Shown piece after piece: positions 55,261-64,000 of a stretch of 64,000 bases of DNA; positions within the stretch are counted from its first letter, which is position 1, and the number at the start of each line of letters is the position of its first letter. The notes below the pieces were generated by a model. That model was given only the letters and a program-made list of their open reading frames with translations. It made no database searches and was not told the origin of the DNA. Both the position numbers and the translations under genes were made by a program. Origin of the DNA: DATCHW01 sp963806045 (GTDB lineage: Bacteria > Bacteroidota > Ignavibacteria > Tepidaquicellales > Tepidaquicellaceae); assembly GCA_963806045.1 (NCBI GenBank), contig CAWDWP010000002.1, forward strand, positions 19,189 through 83,188, given 5' to 3'.

Positions 55261-55761
55261 TTGAATACAAAAAGAAAACCGGATCTGACAAAGATAAAAA
55301 TTATTCTCATGGACCTTGACGGTTGTTTAACTACAGGTCATATAATATATTCGAGTAGTGGAGAAGATATAAAAATGTTTCACACTCATGATGGTTTTGG
55401 AATCACCCGCGGAAGAGAATTAGGTCTTAAATTCGCAGTGATTAGTGGTATGAATTCTCCTGTCAACAAAAGAAGAATTGACAGATTAAAGATTGATCAT
55501 TTATATGAAAACATAAGTGATAAATTAATTCCGTTCGAAGAGTTAAAACAAAAATATAATTTAAATTCAAATAACTTTGCCTTCATCGGTGATGACGAAT
55601 TTGATATTCCTTTACTCAAGAAAGTAGGTTTCTCTGCCTGTCCGAATAATGCAATATCGGAAGTGAAGAAAAATGTAGATTATGTTTGCAAAAAAAATGG
55701 AGGCGAAGGTGCGGTCAGAGAAATTATTGATATGTTTTTAAAAAAACAAAAGCTAATCTGA
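55261..55761 (+). CDS. KdsC-like HAD phosphatase (3-deoxy-D-manno-octulosonate 8-phosphate phosphatase)
   Basis: 166 aa, typical of KdsC-type HAD proteins without a cap domain. LMDLDGCLTTG holds the nucleophile Asp, AVISGMNS motif II, and FIGDDEFDIPLLKKVGFSA motif III/IV. The likely reaction is hydrolysis of KDO 8-phosphate in lipopolysaccharide synthesis, fitting the envelope-glycan genes downstream, although close relatives act on other sugar phosphates (for example CMP-sialate pathway phosphatases). The start is a TTG, 7 bases after nth. Intact. Confidence 0.8.
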   Translation: MNTKRKPDLTKIKIILMDLDGCLTTGHIIYSSSGEDIKMFHTHDGFGITRGRELGLKFAVISGMNSPVNKRRIDRLKIDHLYENISDKLIPFEELKQKYNLNSNNFAFIGDDEFDIPLLKKVGFSACPNNAISEVKKNVDYVCKKNGGEGAVREIIDMFLKKQKLI

Positions 55762-55778
55762 TTCACTTTTGTGAAAAA

Positions 55779-55817
55779 GAAAAAGGGAAATGGGTTGATC
55801 TCATTTCCCTTTTTTTA
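55779..55817. terminator. Rho-independent terminator, bidirectional
   Basis: Stem AAAGGGAAATG pairs with CATTTCCCTTT (3' arm from 55802), followed by a T run on the plus strand and A-rich on the left side. It lies between the convergent KdsC-like gene (ends 55761) and the outer-membrane-type gene (ends 55835) and can stop both. Confidence 0.85.
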
Positions 55818-55834
55818 AAATTAAAATCATGGTG

Positions 55835-56593
55835 TTATTTTCTTAAGATAACTTGTTTAACGCCTGTATAGAAATTAAATCCTATGTTTATTGTTGTGAA
55901 ACTTATCCATCTTGTAAAACCTCTTCCTCCTGGTTCATTGCCGTCATTTAAACTAATTTCGGCAGCATCAGGTGAATCTATTTTATTTGTGGCGCTTAAT
56001 AGATTAGCCCAGTTATATTTAAATCCTATTACTAATCCATATTGTCCGCTTTGTCCAAGCATGAATTCATAACCTGCATTAAATTGCATACCTAACCTGA
56101 ATGTGCTTTCATATTTTTTTGTAGGCATCAAGTTATCGCTGGCGCTTCCGATGCTGTTAAACGTAAGAGCTAATCCCAAATGTTGTTTATTACAGCAAGG
56201 AGCACCGAATAAATACTCATATCCAACTGCTCCTGTCAGGATTGTAAAATTTGTGTGTACTTGATCATCCGGATTACCTGAAAATACCTGAGAGAAAAAA
56301 TTTGAATTTTTGTCATAATTAATCATTTTGTTATAAGATATACTCGTCGTAATTCTATGCCTTTTCATCATTCCCAAACCAAATTTCGCAAATACCTCAA
56401 ATCCTTTTCCAGCTCGCATTCCATAAGAATCTAAATTACTGACCCTTCCATACGCATCATTATTCGCAAAATTCATGTCAAATGCTGCTCCTAAAGTAAC
56501 AGCAGGTGGAGTGTATCGTACTTGTGAATTTGCTGTTTTAAAACTAAAAATTGTTACAAGAAATAACACAATAACTGTAATTATTTTTCCCAT
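55835..56593 (-). CDS. Outer-membrane beta-barrel-like protein, unknown function
   Basis: 252 aa from the ATG at 56593 (MGKIITVIVLFLVTIFS, signal ending ANSQ); an upstream in-frame start at 56653 only adds hydrophobic residues before the signal. Mature sequence alternates polar and aromatic residues (VTLGAAFDMNFANNDAYG, RLGMQFNAGYEFMLGQ, GLVIGFKYNWANLL) and ends with an NIGFNFYTG-type strand, compatible with an eight-strand barrel. No family recognised. It ends at the shared terminator. Confidence 0.65.
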   Translation of the reverse strand: MGKIITVIVLFLVTIFSFKTANSQVRYTPPAVTLGAAFDMNFANNDAYGRVSNLDSYGMRAGKGFEVFAKFGLGMMKRHRITTSISYNKMINYDKNSNFFSQVFSGNPDDQVHTNFTILTGAVGYEYLFGAPCCNKQHLGLALTFNSIGSASDNLMPTKKYESTFRLGMQFNAGYEFMLGQSGQYGLVIGFKYNWANLLSATNKIDSPDAAEISLNDGNEPGGRGFTRWISFTTINIGFNFYTGVKQVILRK

Positions 56594-56886
56594 AAGTTTT
56601 ATAGTTAAATTATTATTTAATAATAATATAATAATATTAAAAAAAAAATGCAATAGTTTAACAAATTCATATTATTTGATTAAGCAAGAGACTTTAAATT
56701 AAGAATTACATATGCTATATTTTATGATAATATATTGAATATCAATTTAAGTACGGTTTTTTGAAAAGAAATCCAATATTCTTTGGGTTAGAGCATAAAA
56801 ATGTGACTCAAATGGCGGAGCTTTGTACAGAATCATATATATTTACGGAGAAAAATTAAAAATTCTAAAATTTTAATTTTAAAACA

Positions 56887-57408
56887 TTGAAAAAAATAAT
56901 TTTATTATTACTATTTTTATCAGTCGGATTGCCAGGAAGTTTTGGGCAATCTGATAAGGAAAAAGTTGGAGAAAGTACTCAGGGATATTCATCACTGGTG
57001 GTTTTTATAATTATGCGGATAAGAATAAGGTAAATATTGAAGTTAATATTTGGGGTTTTGTTAAAAACCCCGGAAAATATATTAATACCAAAGGGCTCAT
57101 CTGTTCAGGATCTTATTTCTTATGCCGGTGGTCCTGTATTAGAATCTAATCTCGAAGATATTCGTTTGTTCCGTCCGAAAAATGATTCTTTAGGAATAAG
57201 TGAAGATAAAATTATTAATCTGAATTACAATGACTTATTATGGTCTGAAAATGTGAATACAAAAAAATTAATAAATCCTGTTCTTGAAGCCGGTGATATT
57301 CTAGTTTTTCCGGGAGGTCCGAAATATTTTTTCCGGGATAATATATCATTAATTGCTGTCTTTTACTTCAGTTCTGATATCGGTATTAGTTTTAATAGTA
57401 ACTATTAA
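56887..57408 (+). CDS. Polysaccharide export protein (SLBB/Wza-like), frameshifted
   Basis: The TTG at 56887 starts a signal peptide (LLLLFLSVGLPGSFGQ). After breaks near 56995 and 57090 it continues with NIEVNIWGFVKNPGKYI and GSSVQDLISYAGGP, an SLBB-type domain of outer-membrane polysaccharide exporters, and GDILVFPGGPKYFFRDN. The later break needs one base removed; the earlier one needs a one-base deletion repaired or two bases removed. It is followed by a Wzc-type kinase, so it is the export pore component of the capsule/EPS locus. Shorter (about 170 aa) than E. coli Wza: it lacks the poly-export domain. Confidence 0.65.
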
Positions 57409-57440
57409 AAAAATAAATAAAATCTAATTAAATTTTAGAA

Positions 57441-59728
57441 TTGAAAGAATTAAATAATAATTCAGAAGAAAATAATTCTGATAACAAAGCTGTTAACCCA
57501 GTCTATAACTCATCCCTCAGACAATATTAAGCAATATTTAAATCTGCTTAGGAATAACTTGTTTCCGATATTACTTATCTTTTTGGCGAGTGTTTTTGCA
57601 ACAATAATTTATGTCAGTAATGCGATTGATATTTATAGATCCAGCACTTCATTAAAAATAACAAGACCACAGGGTAATATATTAACTGCTAAATTTCAGC
57701 AGTTCGAAGATTTTCAGGCTGACAGGTTTATTTCCAACGAAATTGAAATTCTTAAAAGTAATACAATTAAAGAACGAACAGCTTATGCATTGATTGATTC
57801 ATTTAAATCACATCCTGTAAAATCAGATTATTCTTTGTTATTGAATCATAATCCGGCATATAAAAGTGAAACTGTAAGTCCTTCTGCATTGACCTCAATG
57901 TTAGATACAATGCTGTTGTTATAAGCCAAAAGAGAGGACTTGATATTGTTGATATATCAGCAGAGAGTCCGTCTGCATTATGAAGCGAAACTTATTGCCG
58001 ATGTTTATGCTCAGGCATATGTTCAGTACAGTTTGGAATTCAGCAGAAGGGAAGTAACTACAATCAAGAGATTTCTGGAACAGGAAAAAGAAAAAAAAGC
58101 AATTGAATTGACTAAATTCTGAGGCAGCAATTCAGGATTACCAGCAAAAAGGTAATGCAGTTTATCTTGATGAGCAGGCAAGAAATCTTGTTATGCAAGA
58201 TTTCTGAACTTGAAGCTCAGAAGAATATATCGGAAGTTGACTTAGGTTCAAATCAAAAAGCTTATTCGGAACTTAAAATCCGAAGTATCAAAAATAGATA
58301 TCGGATTATTAGATTATTTTGAAGGACAGGTAAACGAGACTTATGTTAAAGAATTATATCAAAAAATAGCAGAACTGGAAGTAAAAAGAGATGTCGAAGC
58401 AACAATCCCAAAAGAAGAAAAGCTTAAGAGATAAAGTATTAAATGATTATAATACTAAAATACAACCCCTGAAAAACACTCTTAGATGATAAACTTTTAA
58501 TAATTAAGAAAAGTTTATATGGAAATACACCTGACGAGAGAAGAAGTTATTTGCAAAAACTTTTCGAAACTAATTTATCTGTTCAGACGAATAAGGCTAA
58601 ATTAAATTCGATTTCAGGACTTTTAAACAAATATGAAGCTGAGTTTTCAAAACTTCCTGCTCAAAGCATAGAGATGGCAAGGCTTGAAAGAGCAAGGAAA
58701 TCCAATGAAAAGTTATATCTTGCACTTGAAGAAAAATATCAGGAATCTTTAGTGAATGAAAGTTCACAATTAGGAAGTGTTATTATTATTGACAAAGCAC
58801 AGATAGCTACCAGTCCTTATAAACCAAACAGAAGGTTAATTATTTTAGATAGGATGTATCCTTGGATTAGCATTGGGAATTGGTTTCGCTTCGTTGAGAA
58901 GTTTCATGGATAAGTCAATTAAAACTCCGGAGGATATAGAGAAAAAAGGGATATCGGTTCTTGCCTGGATTCCGTCTATCGAAGAGCTAAGAGAGCTTGG
59001 TTCTTCCCAGCTTGAGTTTATTACTGCAAATAAACCAAAAGCAGCAGCATCAGAATCATTTAAAGCACTCAGAACGAGGGTTTTATTTGCAAAACTGGAA
59101 TCTGAACCATTAAAAACGATTTTGGTAACCAGTTCTATACCATCAGAAGGTAAAACTACAGTTGCATTAAACTTAGCCGGCAGTTTTGCTCAATCAGATA
59201 AAAAAGGTTCTTTTACTCGATTGTGATTTAAGAAAACCAAGGATACATGCTGTTTTTGAATCTGAAAGGTACCCGGGTTTAAGTGATTATCTTTTTGGTA
59301 ATGCCAGCCTGGAAGAAGTAACAAGGGCTACCCGGCTACCCAGTCTGAATTATATCACAAGCGGAACCATACCTCCTAACCCCTCAGAATTATTAGGCTC
59401 AAATCAGATGAAAAGCTTCCTGGAAAAATTGAAGCTTATTTATGATATCATTGTTGTTGACTCACCCCCATTTATATCGGTTACAGACCCGGAAATATTA
59501 GTCAGGATTACAGATGGTACAATTCTTGTCGTTCAGGCAAATAAAACTCCGATGGAACCTTTCATACGTTCATTCGAAGGTATTATGCATATCGGCAGGA
59601 ATAAATTTCTCGGAAGCGTTCTTAATAATTTTATGTATAAACAGGCATACGGATATTATTATAATTATTATTATTATTATTCAAAAGCAGATTCTGTTAA
59701 AAGAAAAAAACCGGATACAACTTTATGA
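57441..59728 (+). CDS. Wzc-like chain-length determinant and tyrosine kinase (many frameshifts)
   Basis: A single ~760 aa protein in several frames. N-terminal Wzz domain: NNLFPILLIFLASVFATIIY membrane helix and SSTSLKITRP. Then coiled-coil segments (EFSRREVTTIKRFLEQE, YQKIAELEVKRD) and a second TM near 58870. From ~59100 the BY-kinase has Walker A TSSIPSEGKTTVALNLA, A' LLLDCDLRKPR and Walker B DIIVVDSPPF. It ends with a Tyr cluster (AYGYYYNYYYYYSK), the autophosphorylation tail. Breaks occur at ~57522, 57923, 58120, several at 58180-58490, 58870 and 59210; most fit single extra bases. It controls polymer length and export with the Wza-like protein. Confidence 0.7.
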
Positions 59729-60007
59729 ACTTAAAGATAATCGTAAAGAAAAATATAACAATTTCCAGATGTCCGAATTGTCTGGACATCGCTTCATTAA
59801 AAAGAAGCCGCAGCAGGAATATACTGTGAAAAAATAATTAGAAAATTTAAATTTAAATATTATTCCTGCGAAAATTGCGGGTGGAGAGGTATTAGGTTCG
59901 GATATAAATTATCAAGAAATTATATTCCACTGGCATTTTTTTATTTTTTTATTATTTTACTTGCTTTTTATGCTGTTAAAAAATTCTTAGTAATTTATTT
60001 TGGATAA
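59725..60007 (+). CDS. Small zinc-ribbon membrane protein (hidden, one frameshift)
   Basis: An ATG at 59725 overlaps the Wzc stop (ATGA). The frame opens with ISRCPNCLDIASLKRSRSRN and, after removing one base near 59820, continues CEKIIRKFKFKYYSCENCGWRG, RFGYKLSRNYIPLAFFYFF and a hydrophobic helix ending VIYFG. Two CxxC pairs ~30 residues apart suggest a zinc ribbon, followed by one membrane segment; about 94 aa. It has no recognised family. It sits between wzc and the UDP-sugar dehydrogenase, so it may be an accessory of the EPS machine. Neither half would be called by a standard gene finder. Confidence 0.55.
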
Positions 60008-60010
60008 TAT

Positions 60011-61316
60011 ATGAATCTGATAGAAAAAATTAATAAAAATCAATTTGTCGTTGGAATAGTCGGTTTAGGATATGTTGGCTTACCGCTTGGTTTGGAATTT
60101 GCAAAAAAAAATATTAATGTAATAGGGTTTGATGTTGATGTTAAAAAAGTCAAAATGATAAATAAAGGTGTATCATATATCAAGCACATTCCTTCGGAAA
60201 AAATATACAATGTATCTTCAACGGGTAAATTATCTGCCACTTCAGATTTTTCTAAACTCAGGAATGTTGATGTAATCATTATTTGTGTTCCTACTCCTTT
60301 AAGCATTAACCGCGAACCGGACTTGTCTTATGTCATCAATTCAGCAAAGGAAATAGCAAAATATCTAAGAAAGGGACAGCTTGTTTCTCTTGAAAGTACA
60401 ACTTACCCCGGCACAACTGATGAGGAAATATTGACCAATTCTGAATAAGACCGGATTAAAACTCGGGAAGGATTTCTACCTGGCTTTTTCACCTGAAAGG
60501 GAAGATCCTAATAATCCTGATTTTGAAACTTCTACAATACCAAAGGTTGTCGGAGGTGTTACCAAATCCTGCACAGACCTCGCTGTAAAGGTTTATTCCA
60601 AAGTTATCAATAAAGTAGTGCCTGTATCAAGTGCCCGTGTGGCTGAAGCAGCTAAACTGCTTGAAAATATTTATCGCTCTGTTAATATTGCACTTGTGAA
60701 TGAACTTAAAATGGTGTTTGACAGGATGAATATTGATGTTTGGGAGGTAATAAAAGCAGCTTCCACAAAGCCTTTTGGATTCACACCTTTTTATCCCGGA
60801 CCCGGTCTTGGCGGTCACTGCATTCCTATTGACCCTTTTTATCTGACCTGGAAAGCACACGAATATGAAATATCAACGAAGTTTATTGAGCTTGCAGGTG
60901 AGATTAATACTCATATGCCTTATTATGTCGTCCAGAGAGTTATGGAAATTCTCAACGAGAACAGAAAATCTATTAATGGTGCAAAAATATTATTACTCGG
61001 TTTATCGTATAAAAAAGATATTGATGATTTAAGGGAATCACCTTCGCTTAAATTGATTGAAATACTTCAGGAAAAAGGTGCTATTGTTGATTATAATGAT
61101 GATTATACTCACGAAATTCCACAATTCAGAAAATATTCATTCAAAAAAAAATCAGTTAAATTAACACCGGCGAATATTAGAAAATATGATTTACTCCTCT
61201 TATCCACCGACCATAGTTATTATGATGTTGATTTTATTCATAAACATGCGAAACTTATTGTTGATACAAGAAATAAATTTGGAAGCATTAAAAGCAAAAA
61301 GATTTATAAAACATAA
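60011..61316 (+). CDS. UDP-sugar 6-dehydrogenase (WbpA/WecC-like), one frameshift
   Basis: About 434 aa across a break near 60440 (one surplus base). N-terminal FVVGIVGLGYVGLPLGLEFA is the NAD site; LESTTYPGTTDE; then KLLENIYRSVNIALVNELKM; PGPGLGGHCIPIDPFYLTWK with the catalytic Cys; ILLLGLSYKKDIDDLRESPS. It oxidises UDP-GlcNAc or UDP-ManNAc C6 to the uronic acid for capsule or O-antigen synthesis. The GGHCIPIDPFYL form is closer to the UDP-GlcNAc dehydrogenase WbpA/TviB group than to UDP-glucose dehydrogenase. Confidence 0.82.
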
Positions 61317-61517
61317 TTTCGCATAATATTTTTCTTCCTCATCAATAATTACCCCTGCCCCGCTTTAGTTTCTGCCAATAAAATACGAATGTATTTTCTT
61401 ATAATTTCCACACTTAAAATCCGAATTTCAATATGCTGCAAATAGTTAAAATGTTTTCCCGGAATATATCAAATGTATATTCTACTTATTATAAATTAAA
61501 TAAAATTTTAAATTAAT

Positions 61518-62475
61518 ATGAAAGTTCTTGTTATAGGTGGAGCCGGCTTTATCGGAAGTTATGTGGTAAAAGAATTATTAAAAGACAGTGTGGGAGAAGT
61601 TGTTATATATGATAATTTTGTCCGGGGAAAAATGTCAAATATCCGGGAGTCATTGAAGGATAAGAGATGTTATATTTATCCGAACGGTGGCGATGTAAGG
61701 GATATAGATATTTTGAATGATGCAATGAAAGGTGTGGATTATGTGTTTCACCTCGCAGCAATGTGGCTCTTGCATTGCAAGGATTATCCGAGAACAGCCT
61801 TTGATGTAAATATTAACGGAACATTTAATGTGCTTGAAGCATGTGTAAAAAATAATATTAAAAAACTTATTTATTCATCTTCTGCTTCTGTTTATGGAGA
61901 TGCAGTAGAAATTCCAATGACTGAAACTCATCCTTTTAACAATAAAAATTTTTACGGTGCTACTAAAATTGCCGGGGAAGCTATGTGCAGGGCTATTTAC
62001 GACAGGTATGGCTTGAATTATGTTGGATTAAGATATATGAACGTTTACGGACCTAATCAGGACCAGACTGCTGCATATACAGGTGTCATCCCCATTATGC
62101 TCAACAAAATAGATGAAAATGATGCACCTGTTATTAATGGAGATGGCACTCAGGCATACGATTTTATTTATGTCGAAGATGTCGCCAGGTTTAATGTTCT
62201 TGCAATGAAATCCGAAATTACGGATGAGTTTTATAATGTCGGTACACAGGTTCAGACTACTATAAAAGAACTTATGTGATTTAATTCTTAAATTAAAAAA
62301 ATCAAATCTTAAAGTAACTTATAAACCATATAGTGAAGACGATGCAAGAAGACTTGTTAAAAACCGAATTGGCTCCAATATTAAAGCTAAAAAAGATTTA
62401 GGATTTGAACCGAAATATTCTCTCAACAATGGATTATTAAAGCTTATTGAATGGCGCGAAAATAATAAAAAATGA
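61518..62475 (+). CDS. NAD-dependent sugar epimerase/dehydratase, one frameshift
   Basis: About 318 aa. MKVLVIGGAGFIGSYVVKEL binds NAD; YVFHLAAMWLLHCKDYP; SSSASVYGDAVEIPMTE; FYGATKIAGEAMCRA gives the Tyr-x3-Lys pair; LRYMNVYGPNQDQTAAYTG. The frame breaks near 62272 (stop TGA), and removing one base gives ELCDLILKLKKSNLKV and the conserved tail (KDLGFEPKYSLNNGLLKLI), ending 62475. It likely epimerises or dehydrates a UDP- or dTDP-sugar made by the neighbouring enzymes. Its stop overlaps the next start by 4 bases. Confidence 0.82.
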
Positions 62476-63592
62476 AAATACCACTTATAAAACCGTATAT
62501 TGATGATTCTATAAAAGCCAAAGTTCTTGAAGTGCTGGACAGCGGCTTCCTGACTGAAGGTTCTGTTACAAAAGAATTCGAAAATAAATTTAAAGACTTT
62601 ATCGGCAGTTAAACATGCTGTTGCAGTAACTTCCTGTACAACAGGGCTGGAAGTGGCTTTAAAAGCACTTGGTATTGGAAAAGGGGATGAAGTTATCGTT
62701 CCTGATTACACCTATCCCGCGACTGCTTCAGCTGTATGCATCGCAGGAGCCACACCGGTAATTGTTGATATCGATAAGGATTCTATGCTTATTGATTATG
62801 ATGAAATTGAAAAAGCTATTACTCCAAAAACTAAAGCAATGATTCCTGTCTCGCTTTTTGGCAATCCCCTGGATTATGATATACTGAATAAAATAAAGAA
62901 AAAATATAATCTTTTTATTATTGAAGATGCCGCTTGCTCTATTGGTGCTGAATATAATAATAAAAAAGTCGGTACATTTGCCGATATTTCTGTCTTTAGC
63001 TTGCATCCCCGGAAATTTATTACAACAGGTGAAGGCGGAATGATAACAACTGATAATGATGCTTATGCTGAATGGATGGAGTCATATAAACATTTCGGAA
63101 TTAAAAGTAATTCGACTTCATCACGCGAAGGGATTCAGTTTGAAATTATTGGTACAAATTATAAATTAAATAATATACTCTCTGCAGTCGGTCTGGGACA
63201 AATGAACGTCATTGATAAACTGTTAGAGCGCAGAATTAGTCTGGCAAATAATTATATCTCCCTTCTAAAACATGTAAGCGATATTAAGTTGCCTGCTTGC
63301 TATGAAGGTTCAAAACACTCATATCAGTCTTTTTGTATATTCATCGAAAATAGGGATGTCTGTAATGTCAAAAATGAGGGAGATAGGTATTGAAGTTCAG
63401 ATTGGTACGTATTCATTGCATATGCACAAAGCTTTCAAAAATAATCCCTCGGTAATCTTATCCGGAAAATTTGAAAAGTAGTAAATATGTTTATGAACAT
63501 TGTTTGACTTTACCTTTATATAACGAATTAACTTCTATGAGCAGGAATTCATTGTAAAAAATCTTATTGAAATTATTAATAATTGTAAATAG
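62472..63592 (+). CDS. DegT/DnrJ/EryC1 sugar aminotransferase (several frameshifts)
   Basis: About 370 aa when joined across breaks near 62608, 63355, 63480 and 63535. MKIPLIKPYIDDSIK and GFLTEGSVTKEFEN start the protein; VKHAVAVTSCTTGLEVAL, DEVIVPDYTYPATASAV, EDAACSIGAEYNNKKVG, FSLHPRKFITTGEGGMI (PLP Lys) and NYKLNNILSAVGLGQM follow; the tail has EVQIGTYSLHMHKAF and LTLPLYNELT. It transfers an amino group to a UDP-keto sugar, consistent with the preceding dehydrogenase and epimerase. Confidence 0.75.
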
Positions 63593-64000
63593 TTGTGTGG
63601 TATTGTAGGAATATTTAACTTAACCGGAAATCCGGTTTCAATTAGTATTCTTAAAAAAATGACTGATATTATCAGCCATAGGGGACCCGATGGTGAAGGT
63701 TTCTGGACTGATACTTATATCGGGTTTGGTCACCGCAGATTATCAATTATCGACCTCTCACCTCTTGGTCATCAGCCAATGCAGAGTGATGATGGAAATT
63801 TCGTTTTAACCTATAACGGTGAGGTATATAATTTTCTTAACATAAGACTTGAACTGGAAGCAAAAGGCTACAGGTTTCGCTCCCGAACCGATTCAGAAGT
63901 TGTACTTAAATCTTATCAGGAGTGGGGCTCGGAATGCGTTCATAAATTCAATGGTATGTTTGCTTTTGCTATTTGGGATGTTCAAAGACGAACGCTATTT
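63593..64000 (+). CDS. asnB: Asparagine synthetase, glutamine-hydrolysing (3' partial)
   Basis: Runs off the window end. It starts with TTG so that Cys 2 (CGIVGIFNLTG) becomes the N-terminal nucleophile of the class II amidotransferase. HRGPDGEGFW, GFGHRRLSIIDLSPLGHQPM, LTYNGEVYNF and FRSRTDSEVVLKSYQEWG are typical AsnB/WbpS motifs. In sugar-polymer loci such proteins often amidate uronic acid residues rather than make asparagine, which would fit the preceding UDP-uronate genes. No break in the visible part. Confidence 0.88.
   Translation, partial: MCGIVGIFNLTGNPVSISILKKMTDIISHRGPDGEGFWTDTYIGFGHRRLSIIDLSPLGHQPMQSDDGNFVLTYNGEVYNFLNIRLELEAKGYRFRSRTDSEVVLKSYQEWGSECVHKFNGMFAFAIWDVQRRTLF

Noticed and set aside
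1..64000. Many open frames on the opposite strand or in other frames of real genes (for example 2527-2922 minus, 9561-9920 plus, 14128-14535 plus, 48122-48442 plus)
   Set aside because: They lie wholly inside better-supported genes and their translations show no family motif.
1..64000. tRNA, rRNA, insertion sequences, prophage or integrase genes
   Set aside because: None recognised on either strand; no att-like repeats flank the aromatic island as far as I can see.

Overview
This AT-rich 64 kb window most likely comes from a Bacteroidota/Ignavibacteria-type (FCB group) bacterium. The evidence is a typical type IX secretion (T9SS) C-terminal sorting domain on the secreted protein at 5925-7670, a dockerin-like C-terminal module of the kind I associate with Ignavibacteria on three secreted proteins (1-5591), and start sites that mostly lack a strong Shine-Dalgarno sequence. 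The lineage is an inference, not a measurement. No rRNA, tRNA, CRISPR array or transposase was seen.

The core is an anaerobic aromatic-degradation island (7748-29684). A minus-strand operon reads, in transcription order: class I ATP-dependent benzoyl-CoA reductase bcrC-bcrB-bcrA-bcrD, an acyl-CoA ligase, a lone BcrB/HgdB-like subunit, a ketopantoate-reductase-like domain joined to an HgdC-like ATPase activator, a thiolase, then the ring-modifying and ring-cleaving enzymes had, oah and dch, a 3-hydroxyacyl-CoA dehydrogenase/enoyl-CoA hydratase fusion and a second thiolase. Divergent from it lie an SDR gene, a fused HcrC-HcrA 4-hydroxybenzoyl-CoA reductase subunit and HcrB. Together they can take 4-hydroxybenzoyl-CoA to benzoyl-CoA, dienoyl-CoA, 3-hydroxypimeloyl-CoA, and then glutaryl-CoA plus acetyl-CoA. 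Embedded in the operon is a possible second radical-dehydratase system (HgdB-like, HgdC-like and KPR-like genes) of unknown substrate.

Other regions: secreted proteins (1-7670); a nitronate monooxygenase-like gene, a small exported pair, an NmrA-like protein and a C26 amidase (29750-34555); an ECF-like sigma factor, a radical SAM protein and a mannan-type GT4/GH130 cluster (35028-43253); cytochrome bd oxidase and thioredoxin (43533-46405); two lipoproteins (46507-49869); Lon and DnaX (49974-53733); and agmatinase, endonuclease III, KdsC-like phosphatase and a capsule/EPS locus (53735-64000) with Wza, Wzc, UDP-sugar dehydrogenase, epimerase, DegT aminotransferase and AsnB.

Data quality matters here. 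Many genes are broken by frameshifts, clustered at 14-18.4 kb and 54-63.6 kb. Almost every one I traced is repaired by removing a single extra base, which points to sequencing or assembly insertions rather than gene decay. By the same logic the apparent KPR-activator fusion is probably two genes with an ATGA overlap, while the HcrC-HcrA fusion looks genuine.
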